From the NCBI GenBank assembly GCA_025964455.1, contig JAOPYU010000158.1:1-14292 (forward strand): DNA of 14,292 nt, written 5' to 3'. The notes below the pieces were generated by a model that searched no databases, was not told the origin of the DNA, and saw nothing but the letters and a program-made list of their open reading frames with translations. This document shows positions 1-5,633 of the stretch, piece by piece (the stretch's first letter is position 1; each line of letters starts with the position of its first letter). Source of the stretch: Thermoleophilia bacterium (GTDB taxonomy: Bacteria; Actinomycetota; Thermoleophilia; Gaiellales; SKUG01). Both the position numbers and the translations under genes were made by a program.

Positions 1-147
1 ACCTCGATCCAGTTCGACGAGAACGCGTGCGTCATCATCGACGCCCAGCGCAACCCCCGCGGGACGCGCATCTTCGGCCCGGTTGCCCGCGAGCTTCGCG
101 AGCGCAACTTCATGAAGATCGTCTCGCTGGCCCCGGAGGTGCTCTGA
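1..147 (+). CDS. rplN: Large-subunit ribosomal protein uL14 (L14), 3' end only
   Basis: The window opens inside this gene: 48 codons are in frame from base 1 to the TGA at 145-147. The residues read as the C-terminal part of uL14, with the typical [16 protein letters not shown] stretch and the family ending [12 protein letters not shown]. uL14 is a core 50S protein at the subunit interface, near uL19 and the bridge to 16S rRNA helix 14. It is the usual gene before rplX in the spc operon, and only 2 nt separate its stop from the rplX ATG, so the two are surely co-transcribed. The rplX ribosome binding site (GGAGGT, 135-140) lies within its last codons. The start and about 60 percent of the protein are outside the window. 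Confidence 0.95.
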   Translation, partial: TSIQFDENACVIIDAQRNPRGTRIFGPVARELRERNFMKIVSLAPEVL

Positions 148-149
148 TC

Positions 150-530
150 ATGGGTCGAGCAACCAAGGCACTCAAGATCCGCAAGGGTGACACCGTCGTG
201 GTCGTCGCCGGCAAGGACAAGGGCAAGCGCGGCATCGTCGAGCGCGTCGATCGCGAGACGCAGCGCGTCGTCGTCGAGGGCGTCGCCATCGTCAAGCGCC
301 ACACCAAGGCGCGCCCGCCGATGAACGCCAACCAGTCCTCGCGGCAGCAGCAGCAGCCGCAGGGTGGCGTCATCGAGAAGCCCGCCGCAATCCACGTGTC
401 GAACGTGGCGCTCATCGGACCCGCGTCCGGCAAGCCGACCCGTGTCGGCTTCCGCCTCGCGGACGACGGGCGCAAGGTGCGCGTCAGCCGACGCGACGAC
501 GTCGACCTCGACGAGACGAAGGGCAAGTGA
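150..530 (+). CDS. rplX: Large-subunit ribosomal protein uL24 (L24)
   Basis: 126 aa. uL24 is an early assembly protein of the 50S subunit that binds the 5' domain of 23S rRNA near the exit tunnel. The N-terminal KOW motif is visible as KIRKGDTVVVVAGKDKGKRG (about residues 9-28), and the family motif GGVIEKPAAIHVSNVAL lies in the centre. The ATG at 150 is chosen because GGAGGT sits 9 nt upstream; an upstream in-frame start at 27 would lie inside rplN and is not credible. Between the KOW domain and the GGVIEK motif there is a Gln-rich stretch (NQSSRQQQQPQ) encoded partly by four CAG codons; it looks longer than the usual linker. The C-terminus ends in a charged Asp/Lys segment. The gap to rplE is 5 nt. 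Confidence 0.96.
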   Translation: MGRATKALKIRKGDTVVVVAGKDKGKRGIVERVDRETQRVVVEGVAIVKRHTKARPPMNANQSSRQQQQPQGGVIEKPAAIHVSNVALIGPASGKPTRVGFRLADDGRKVRVSRRDDVDLDETKGK

Positions 531-535
531 GCTGA

Positions 536-1090
536 ATGGCCCGCCTCAAGACCATCTACAACGACCAGTACCGCCAGGAGCTCAAGGAAGAGCTCGGGCT
601 GAAGTCGATCATGCAGGTGCCGCGCATCGAGAAGATCACGCTGAACATGGGCGTGGGCGATGCGAAGGTCAACTCCAAGCTGCTCGATGCGGCCGTGGAG
701 CAGCTGACGATCATCGCTGGCCAGAAGCCCGTCATCACGAAGGCGAAGAAGTCGGTCGCGACGTTCAAGCTGCGTGAGGAGATGCCCATCGGCACGAAGG
801 TCACCCTTCGCGGCGAGCGCATGTACGAGTTCCTCGATCGCCTGCTCGTCACCGCGCTTCCGCGCATCCGTGACTTCCGCGGCATCAAGGCGACGGCGTT
901 CGACAAGCAGGGCAACTTTGCGCTCGGTGTGACGGAGCAGACGATCTTCCCGGAGATCGACTACGACACCATCGACCAGGCTCGTGGCCTCGACATCGTG
1001 TTCACGATCAGCAACGGTTCGAAGGAGGGCTCCAAGCTCCTCCTCGACAAGTTCGGCTTTCCCTTCAAGAAGCCTGGCCAGCAGGCCTAG
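536..1090 (+). CDS. rplE: Large-subunit ribosomal protein uL5 (L5)
   Basis: 184 aa, close to the family's 179-187. uL5 binds 5S rRNA together with uL18 and sits in the central protuberance, contacting the P-site tRNA. Recognisable family segments are KITLNMGVGDA, LTIIAGQKPVITKAKKSVATFKLR (quoted only in part by its GQKPVITKAKKS core), TLRGERMYEFLDRL, RIRDFRGI, GNFALGVTEQTIFPEI and the C-terminal GLDIVFT. The ATG at 536 gives the expected N-terminus (MARLKTIYNDQYRQEL). The Shine-Dalgarno signal is weak (AAGGGCAAG within the end of rplX), which suggests translational coupling to rplX. It is a normal member of the spc operon with no oddities in sequence or length. Confidence 0.97.
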   Translation: MARLKTIYNDQYRQELKEELGLKSIMQVPRIEKITLNMGVGDAKVNSKLLDAAVEQLTIIAGQKPVITKAKKSVATFKLREEMPIGTKVTLRGERMYEFLDRLLVTALPRIRDFRGIKATAFDKQGNFALGVTEQTIFPEIDYDTIDQARGLDIVFTISNGSKEGSKLLLDKFGFPFKKPGQQA

Positions 1091-1108
1091 GGACGAGGAC
1101 CAGGATCC

Positions 1109-1294
1109 ATGGCGAAGACATCACTCAAGGTCAAGGCGGCTCGACCGCCCAAGTACGCGGTGCGCGGCTACACGCGATGCCGCATGTGCGGTCGCAGCAA
1201 GGCGGTGTTCCGCAAGTTCGGACTCTGTCGCATCTGCCTTCGCGAGATGGCGCACAAGGGGCACATCCCCGGCATGACGAAGGCAAGTTGGTGA
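1109..1294 (+). CDS. rpsZ: Small-subunit ribosomal protein uS14, zinc-binding type Z
   Basis: 61 aa, the length of the short zinc-containing S14 form (the zinc-free form is about 100 aa). uS14 is a late-assembling 30S head protein. The zinc site is complete: Cys24, Cys27, Cys40 and Cys43 (C-x2-C-x12-C-x2-C), followed by the conserved [17 protein letters not shown] end. The ATG at 1109 has GAGG at 1095-1098 about 10 nt upstream. It lies 18 nt after rplE and 7 nt before rpsH. Many actinobacteria also carry a zinc-free S14 paralogue under Zur control elsewhere; whether this genome does cannot be seen here. The gene is called rpsN in some annotations. Confidence 0.97.
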   Translation: MAKTSLKVKAARPPKYAVRGYTRCRMCGRSKAVFRKFGLCRICLREMAHKGHIPGMTKASW

Positions 1295-1301
1295 TTCAGG
1301 C

Positions 1302-1739
1302 ATGAAGCAGACCATCGACATCAGCGAGATCCGCTACCGCGGCCAGGTCAATGACCCGGTCGGCGACATGCTGACTCGCATCCGCAACGCCAGCCGAGCC
1401 CTCAAGGACGAGGTCGCCATGCCGAGCAGCAAGCTGCTCGAGGCGATCTCCCGCATCCTGAAGCGCGAGGGATACATCGAGGACTACTCGGTGGAGCAGG
1501 GTCAGTACTGCAAGGTGCTGCTCGTGAAGCTCAAGTACACGCACGACCGCAAGCAGGTCATCACCGGCATCCGCCGGATGTCCAAGCCGGGTCGCCGCGA
1601 GTACGCCCCGAGCTCGCGCCTGCCCAAGGTGCTCGGCGGTCTCGGCATCGCCGTGCTGACGACGTCACGTGGCGTGATGACCAGCAAGGAAGCGTCCGGC
1701 CACAACGTGGGCGGCGAAGTCCTCTGCTACGTCTGGTAG
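1302..1739 (+). CDS. rpsH: Small-subunit ribosomal protein uS8 (S8), with N-terminal extension
   Basis: 145 aa. uS8 is a primary 16S rRNA binder of the central domain and, in E. coli, the translational repressor of the spc operon. Family motifs seen: DPVGDMLTRIRNAS near the N-terminus, RVSKPGRR-like RMSKPGRREYAP, and the C-terminal LPKVLGGLGIAVLTTSRGVMT with GGEVLCYVW. Typical S8 proteins begin only a few residues before the DPIADMLTRIRNA motif; here about 17 residues (MKQTIDISEIRYRGQVN) precede it. No ATG, GTG or TTG lies in frame closer to the motif, so the extension appears real. The ribosome binding site is weak, and the start is 7 nt after the rpsZ stop, suggesting coupling. Confidence 0.95.
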   Translation: MKQTIDISEIRYRGQVNDPVGDMLTRIRNASRALKDEVAMPSSKLLEAISRILKREGYIEDYSVEQGQYCKVLLVKLKYTHDRKQVITGIRRMSKPGRREYAPSSRLPKVLGGLGIAVLTTSRGVMTSKEASGHNVGGEVLCYVW

Positions 1740-1784
1740 CAGCCGAGCCACCCAGGCTCGCTCAAGCGAACGAGGAATACGGAA

Positions 1785-2324
1785 ATGTCACGCATCGGAA
1801 AGCTCCCCATCTCGGTCCCCGCCGGGGTCGAGATCTCGGTTGACGCCGGCAACGTCGTCACCGTGAAGGGACCCAAGGGCTCGCTCACGCAGCAGCTCGA
1901 CCGGGACATGGGCGTCGAGATCGAAGAGGGCACCCTCACGGTCACGCGACCGACTGAGCGGCCGCGCCACAAGGCGCTGCACGGGCTGTCGCGATCGCTG
2001 CTCCAGAACATGGTCACCGGCGTGACCGAGGGCTACGAGAAGCGCCTCGAGATCGTCGGCGTCGGCTACCGATTCGTGGCCAAGGGCACGGACATCGACC
2101 TGTCGGCCGGTTTCTCGCACCCGGTCATCCTGACTCCGCCGGACGGCGTGCAGTTCAACGTGATCGCGCCGAACCAGATGGCGATCGTCGGCATCGACAA
2201 GCAGGTCGTCGGCCAGGAGGCCGCCAAGATCCGCAAGCTTCGTCCGCCGGAGCCCTACAAGGGCAAGGGCATCAAGTACCAGGGCGAGCACATTCGCCGC
2301 AAGGTCGGCAAGCGCGCCCAGTAA
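1785..2324 (+). CDS. rplF: Large-subunit ribosomal protein uL6 (L6)
   Basis: 179 aa, the usual family length. uL6 binds helix 97 of 23S rRNA close to the factor-binding site and joins late in 50S assembly. The N-terminus [16 protein letters not shown], the KGPKG motif, [22 protein letters not shown] and the signature-like C-terminal segment [12 protein letters not shown] are all present, marking the two tandem L6 domains. GAGGA at 1772-1776 lies 8 nt before the ATG. The 45-nt gap after rpsH contains a small 6-bp hairpin (CGAGCC 1744-1749 with GGCTCG 1755-1760) of unknown significance. The gene is followed by rplR after 41 nt. Nothing is unusual in the protein. Confidence 0.97.
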   Translation: MSRIGKLPISVPAGVEISVDAGNVVTVKGPKGSLTQQLDRDMGVEIEEGTLTVTRPTERPRHKALHGLSRSLLQNMVTGVTEGYEKRLEIVGVGYRFVAKGTDIDLSAGFSHPVILTPPDGVQFNVIAPNQMAIVGIDKQVVGQEAAKIRKLRPPEPYKGKGIKYQGEHIRRKVGKRAQ

Positions 2325-2365
2325 GTCACGGGCTCCCACCGCGAACCAAGATAAAGAGCAGGGTC

Positions 2366-2719
2366 ATGAGCAAGCGAACTCCCGAGCAGCTGCGCAAGCG
2401 CCGCCACATGAGCATCCGCAACAAGGTTGCGGGCGATGCGACGCGTCCGCGACTCGTCGTCCATCGCTCCAACCAGGGCATCGAGGCGCAGGTCGTCGAC
2501 GATCGCGCCGGCGTCACGCTGGCTGCGGCGTCCTGGCAGGACGCATCGATCAAGAAGCTCGCACGGGCCGAGCGCGCGGAGAAGGTCGGCACGCTGCTGG
2601 CCGAGCGTGCGAAGGCAGCGGGCGTCGAGGCGGTCGTGTTCGACCGTGGCGGCTACCTGTACCACGGGCGCGTGAAGGCGCTCGCCGACGCGGCCCGCTC
2701 CGGCGGCCTGCAGTTCTAG
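2366..2719 (+). CDS. rplR: Large-subunit ribosomal protein uL18 (L18)
   Basis: 117 aa, typical for the family. uL18 binds 5S rRNA with uL5 and helps attach it to the central protuberance. The Arg/Lys-rich N-terminal tail ([19 protein letters not shown]), the [20 protein letters not shown] segment (given here only as its [10 protein letters not shown] core) and the C-terminal [20 protein letters not shown] block are conserved hallmarks. The start at 2366 has only a modest upstream purine stretch (AAAGAGCAGGG). The stop at 2717-2719 is followed 2 nt later by an unusually long hairpin that separates this gene from rpsE. Confidence 0.97.
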   Translation: MSKRTPEQLRKRRHMSIRNKVAGDATRPRLVVHRSNQGIEAQVVDDRAGVTLAAASWQDASIKKLARAERAEKVGTLLAERAKAAGVEAVVFDRGGYLYHGRVKALADAARSGGLQF

Positions 2720-2721
2720 GA

Positions 2722-2770
2722 CGGTTGTCGCAGTTCGAGTTCCGCGAGCGGAATCGAACCGCAACAACCG
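2722..2770 (+). repeat. Long imperfect hairpin between rplR and rpsE
   Basis: Read directly: arms 2722-2744 and 2749-2770 close on a CGAG tetraloop (2745-2748). From the outside the pairing is 7 bp (CGGTTGT with ACAACCG), one C-A mismatch, 2 bp, one A-C mismatch, 6 bp (GTTCGA with TCGAAC), one bulged G (2739), and 5 bp (TTCCG with CGGAA). That makes 20 base pairs in 49 nt. It ends 24 nt before the rpsE ATG. No U-tract follows, so a classical terminator is unlikely. It may be a regulatory or processing structure in the spc mRNA, or an inserted palindromic repeat. Confidence 0.85.
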
Positions 2771-2794
2771 CGAATTGGATCCAGAGGAAACACC

Positions 2795-3583
2795 ATGGCT
2801 GAGAGCCGAGCAGGTACATACAACGGACGCGAGCTCCAGGAGCGCGTCGTCCAGATCAACCGCGTGTCGAAGGTCGTCAAGGGCGGCCGCCGATTCAGCT
2901 TCACCGCGCTGGTCGTCGTCGGCGACGAGATCGAGCACGTCGGTGTCGGCTACGGCAAGGCGAACGAGGTTCCGGTCGCGATCTCCAAGGCACTTGAGGA
3001 GGGTCGCAAGAACATCATGCGCATCCCCAAGGTCGGTGGCACGATCCCGCACCAGATCGAGGGTCGCTTCGGCGCCGGTCACGTGTTCCTGAAGCCGGCC
3101 AGCGCCGGTACCGGCGTCATCGCCGGTGCAGGCGTGCGTGCAGTGCTCGAGCTCGGTGGCGTCAAGGACGTCCTGAGCAAGTGCATCGGTACCCGCACGC
3201 CGGTCAACATGGTTCGCGCGACGGTCAACGCCATCGAGCAGCTGCGACTGCCCGAGGACGTCGCCGCGCTGCGCGGCAAGACGGTCCAGGAAGTGCTCGG
3301 CTCCCGCCTCGCGTGGAGCGCCGAGACCGGCCACGTCGGCGTGACCACGTCGCAGTGGGCCAAGCAGGAGGGTGGCGCACTCGTCGAGGCGAGCGCCGCC
3401 GAGCTGAGCGACGCGGGCAAGGCGCTCGACGCCGAGCATGCGGACGAGCCCGCGGAGGCCGCAACGGCGACCGCGACCCTCGAGCCCGAGGCGACGGAGG
3501 CCCCCGAGGCCGTCGAGACCGACGCCGCGGACGCACCCGAGGCCCCTGCTGACGAGACGACCGACAGCACCGAGAGCGAGTGA
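2795..3583 (+). CDS. rpsE: Small-subunit ribosomal protein uS5 (S5) with long acidic C-terminal tail
   Basis: 262 aa, against about 167 in E. coli. uS5 lies at the mRNA entry side of the 30S and affects decoding accuracy and mRNA unwinding. The double-stranded RNA-binding-like N-terminal domain ([19 protein letters not shown], about residues 16-34) and the C-terminal S5 fold ([20 protein letters not shown]; about 100-119, then [10 protein letters not shown]) are intact to about residue 168. The remainder is an extension; from about residue 198 it is low-complexity Ala/Glu/Asp/Thr-rich and strongly acidic, probably disordered. AGAGGAAA ends 4 nt before the ATG at 2795. Its last bases overlap a possible GTG start for rpmD. 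The tail is in high-GC codons like the rest, with no sign of frameshift. Confidence 0.96.
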   Translation: MAESRAGTYNGRELQERVVQINRVSKVVKGGRRFSFTALVVVGDEIEHVGVGYGKANEVPVAISKALEEGRKNIMRIPKVGGTIPHQIEGRFGAGHVFLKPASAGTGVIAGAGVRAVLELGGVKDVLSKCIGTRTPVNMVRATVNAIEQLRLPEDVAALRGKTVQEVLGSRLAWSAETGHVGVTTSQWAKQEGGALVEASAAELSDAGKALDAEHADEPAEAATATATLEPEATEAPEAVETDAADAPEAPADETTDSTESE

Positions 3584-3588
3584 CGACC

Positions 3589-3780
3589 ATGTCTACCAAG
3601 CTGAAGATCACCCAGACGCGCAGCCGCATCGGCCAGAAGCAGCGCCACCGTGCGACGCTCGACACCCTCGGGCTGCGCAAGATCAACGACACGACGATCC
3701 GTGAGCGCACCGACGTGCTGGACGGTCAGCTCCGGCTGGTCAACCACCTCGTGCGCGTCGAGGAAGCGAAGGAGGCCTGA
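3589..3780 (+). CDS. rpmD: Large-subunit ribosomal protein uL30 (L30)
   Basis: 63 aa from the ATG at 3589, the expected length for bacterial uL30 (about 60). Conserved features are LKITQTRSRIGQKQRHRATL and the following LGLRKIN, with the C-terminal LVNHLVRVEEA. uL30 is a small 50S protein that contacts 5S rRNA and 23S domain II. A GTG at 3580 overlapping the rpsE stop (GTGA) would add three residues (VTT); the ATG gives the more usual N-terminus MSTKLKITQT and I prefer it. GCGAG at 3576-3580 may serve as a weak ribosome binding site. Two bases after the stop the rplO ATG begins, so the genes are translationally adjacent. It lies between rpsE and rplO, its normal place. Confidence 0.95.
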   Translation: MSTKLKITQTRSRIGQKQRHRATLDTLGLRKINDTTIRERTDVLDGQLRLVNHLVRVEEAKEA

Positions 3781-3781
3781 C

Positions 3782-4399
3782 ATGACGGCTCCACTCGAAG
3801 AGACCAAGGGGCTCCACAGCCTCGCACCCGCCAAGGGTGCAACCAAGGCACGCAAGCGGATCGGGCGCGGCCCGGCGAGCGGCACCGGCAAGACGTCCGG
3901 TCGTGGCCACAAGGGTCAGAACTCTCGTTCCGGCGGCGGCGTCCGCCCGGGCTTCGAGGGTGGCCAGATGCCGATCTACATGCGCGTCGGCAAGCTGCGT
4001 GGCTCGAACAAGAAGATGTCCATGCCGATGGGTCCGTTCCGGACGCACACGCTGCCCGTGAACGTCGAGGCCCTCGCCGGCTTCGATGCGGGCACCGAGG
4101 TGACGCCCGAGCTGCTCAAGCAGGCTGGTGTGCTCAAGCACCTCAAGCACCCGGTCAAGATCCTGGGTCGTGGCGAGCTCGGCGTGAAGCTGACGGTCGT
4201 CGCCCACGCGGTGAGCGATTCGGCACGCGCCAAGATCGAGGCCGCTGGTGGCACCGTGCAGCTGATCGAGGGCCCCAAGCCCCACGGTCGCCACGCTGCC
4301 AAGCTCGAGAAGCAGGCTGCGTACGAGGCCGGCAAGTCCGGCAGCGCGACGTCCGAGCCGAAGGCCGAGAAGGCCGACGCGCCTGCCGACGACGCCTGA
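3782..4399 (+). CDS. rplO: Large-subunit ribosomal protein uL15 (L15) with C-terminal tail
   Basis: 205 aa, against about 145-150 in most bacteria. uL15 binds 23S rRNA domain II and is needed for late 50S assembly. The Gly-rich N-terminal RNA-binding segment (RIGRGPASGTGKTSGRGHKG, about residues 26-45, then GVRPGFEGGQMP) and the C-terminal core KILGRGELGVKLTVVAHAVS are conserved. After about residue 165 comes a tail of about 40 residues rich in Ala, Lys, Glu and Asp. The ATG at 3782 follows the rpmD stop by 1 nt and GGAGG at 3771-3775 by 6 nt; a longer frame from 3650 would lie inside rpmD. It is the last gene before a strong terminator, so the ribosomal block ends here instead of running into secY. 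Confidence 0.95.
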   Translation: MTAPLEETKGLHSLAPAKGATKARKRIGRGPASGTGKTSGRGHKGQNSRSGGGVRPGFEGGQMPIYMRVGKLRGSNKKMSMPMGPFRTHTLPVNVEALAGFDAGTEVTPELLKQAGVLKHLKHPVKILGRGELGVKLTVVAHAVSDSARAKIEAAGGTVQLIEGPKPHGRHAAKLEKQAAYEAGKSGSATSEPKAEKADAPADDA

Positions 4400-4430
4400 C
4401 GTTCGCCGACAGCCAGTCACACGTCACGGA

Positions 4431-4456
4431 AACGGGCCCGCTCACGCGGGCCCGTT
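4431..4456 (+). terminator. Strong terminator-like hairpin after rplO
   Basis: Perfect 11-bp stem AACGGGCCCGC (4431-4441) / GCGGGCCCGTT (4446-4456) with a TCAC loop, 31 nt after the rplO stop. The downstream bases CTCGTTCCC are only mildly T-rich, as is common in high-GC genomes. It likely ends most spc-operon transcription before the potassium channel gene, which would then need its own promoter. Confidence 0.85.
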
Positions 4457-4484
4457 CTCGTTCCCACGGCCGAACCAGCTTCGG

Positions 4485-4523
4485 ATGTACCGTTCGTGTC
4501 GTTGGACGACGGATTCGGTACAT
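4485..4523. promoter_or_regulatory. Nested inverted repeat upstream of the potassium-channel gene
   Basis: Outer arms ATGTACCG (4485-4492) and CGGTACAT (4516-4523) are perfect 8-bp complements. Nested within them GTCGT (4498-4502) and ACGAC (4506-4510) pair around TGG. The dyad ends 24 nt before the GTG start. It could be an operator for a transcription factor or an RNA hairpin in the 5' leader. It does not look like the c-di-AMP (ydaO) riboswitch, which is larger and has a different conserved core. Confidence 0.5.
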
Positions 4524-4547
4524 GCGAGGTGTGGGTAGTGCGATTGG

Positions 4548-5579
4548 GTGAGCCGCCCGGTCGACATCATCCGCATGCCCTCGGAGTTCCGCGTGAACCC
4601 GTTCGGGCAGCTCGGCAAGCGGCTCGTGCTCGGGCTCGTGATGCTGCTCATCACGGCTGTCGGCACCTACGTCGAACGTGACGGCTACAACGACACGGCG
4701 GACGGCAAGGTCGACCTGCTCGACGCGATCTACTACTCGACCGTCTCGATCACGACGACCGGTTACGGCGACGTCGTGCCGGTCTCGGATGCGGCGCGAC
4801 TGTTCACGACGATCATCGTGACGCCCGCCCGGATGGTGTTCCTGGTCCTGCTCGTCGGCACCTCCGTCGAGCTCATCACCCTGGCGTCGCGCACGATCCT
4901 GCGCGAGAACCGATGGAGGAAGAACGTGCACGACCATGTCGTCATCTGCGGCTTCGGCGTGAAGGGCCGCGCCGCCTTCGAATCGCTGCGCGAGCAGGGC
5001 ACGCCCGGCGAGCAGATGGTCGTGATCGATCCCGGCATCGAGGAGATCGCCGCCGCCGCGCGCCTGGGCTGCGTCGGCATCCATGGCGACGCGTCGAGCA
5101 ACGAGCACCTCGAAGCCGCGCGGGTGGACCGCGCGCGCGTCGTCATCGTCACCCCGCACCGCGACGATGCAGCCGTGCTGATCACGCTCTCGGTGCGCCA
5201 GCTCAATCCCAGCGTGCACATCGTCGCCGCGGCTCGCGAGCTCGAGAACGCGCCGCTCCTGCGCCGCAGCGGCGCCGACGTCGTGCTCACCACGTCCGGC
5301 GCGACCGGGCGCATGATGGGCATGGCCGCCGTCGCGCCGCACTACGTCCAGGTGGTGGAGGAGCTGCTTGAGACGGGCAGCGGCCTCGACCTGGTGGAGC
5401 GTCGCGTCACGCAGGAGGACGCCGGTCCGCTCACGTCCCACCGCCGTCCGGGCGAGCTGGTGCTCGCCGTGTTCCGCGACGACCAGCTCGTTGCGCGCAA
5501 CCCGGACGGCGAGTTCCAGCTCCTCGCGGGCGACGGCGTCGTCAGCGTCTCGGCCCCGCCGGTGGAGGCCAAGGCCTGA
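4548..5579 (+). CDS. Two-TM potassium channel with RCK (TrkA-N) regulatory domain
   Basis: 343 aa. Residues about 24-42 form a first hydrophobic segment, 57-70 a pore helix, 69-78 the selectivity filter TTTGYGDVVP, and about 85-112 a second hydrophobic segment. A cytosolic nucleotide-binding domain follows, beginning HVVICGFGVKG (130-140, Rossmann GxGxxG pattern), then VVIDPG, GDASS and VIVTPHRDDAAV. Residues about 260-343 look like a TrkA-C/RCK-C ligand-binding lobe. This is the layout of MthK-type K+ channels, which assemble as tetramers in the inner membrane and are gated by ligands on the RCK ring. The start is uncertain: GTG at 4548 or ATG at 4575, neither with a clear ribosome binding site. 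A TAGTGC hexamer 6 nt before the GTG raises the possibility of a leaderless mRNA. Its place between rplO and secY is unusual. Confidence 0.93.
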   Translation: MSRPVDIIRMPSEFRVNPFGQLGKRLVLGLVMLLITAVGTYVERDGYNDTADGKVDLLDAIYYSTVSITTTGYGDVVPVSDAARLFTTIIVTPARMVFLVLLVGTSVELITLASRTILRENRWRKNVHDHVVICGFGVKGRAAFESLREQGTPGEQMVVIDPGIEEIAAAARLGCVGIHGDASSNEHLEAARVDRARVVIVTPHRDDAAVLITLSVRQLNPSVHIVAAARELENAPLLRRSGADVVLTTSGATGRMMGMAAVAPHYVQVVEELLETGSGLDLVERRVTQEDAGPLTSHRRPGELVLAVFRDDQLVARNPDGEFQLLAGDGVVSVSAPPVEAKA

Positions 5580-5619
5580 CCTGTTGGACCTGCGCGCCCA
5601 CGGGCGGGGAGGTCTACGG

Positions 5620-5625
5620 TAGGGT
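5620..5625 (+). promoter_or_regulatory. Candidate -10 element (TAGGGT) just upstream of secY
   Basis: TAGGGT ends 8 nt before the secY ATG and is preceded by GG. No good -35 is seen at 16-19 nt. The spacing would place transcription start at or next to the ATG, as in leaderless actinobacterial mRNAs. GGGGAGGT at 5606-5613 is too far (20 nt) to serve as a ribosome binding site. Confidence 0.35.
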
Positions 5626-5633
5626 GCTGCGTC

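Noticed and set aside
2722..2770. tRNA-like element because of GTTCGA
   Set aside because: The GTTCGA resembles a T-arm, but the whole segment folds into one long hairpin with no acceptor, D or anticodon arms.
2255..3439. 394-codon minus-strand frame across rplR and rpsE
   Set aside because: It lies opposite two certain r-protein genes and has the composition of an antisense shadow.
4457..4547. c-di-AMP (ydaO) or other riboswitch before the K+ channel
   Set aside because: The gap is too short and lacks the known conserved core; only a nested dyad is visible.
4155..5441. 428-codon minus-strand frame across rplO and the channel gene
   Set aside because: It is opposite clear coding sequence; it is His/Arg/Asp-rich with no domain and crosses a terminator.
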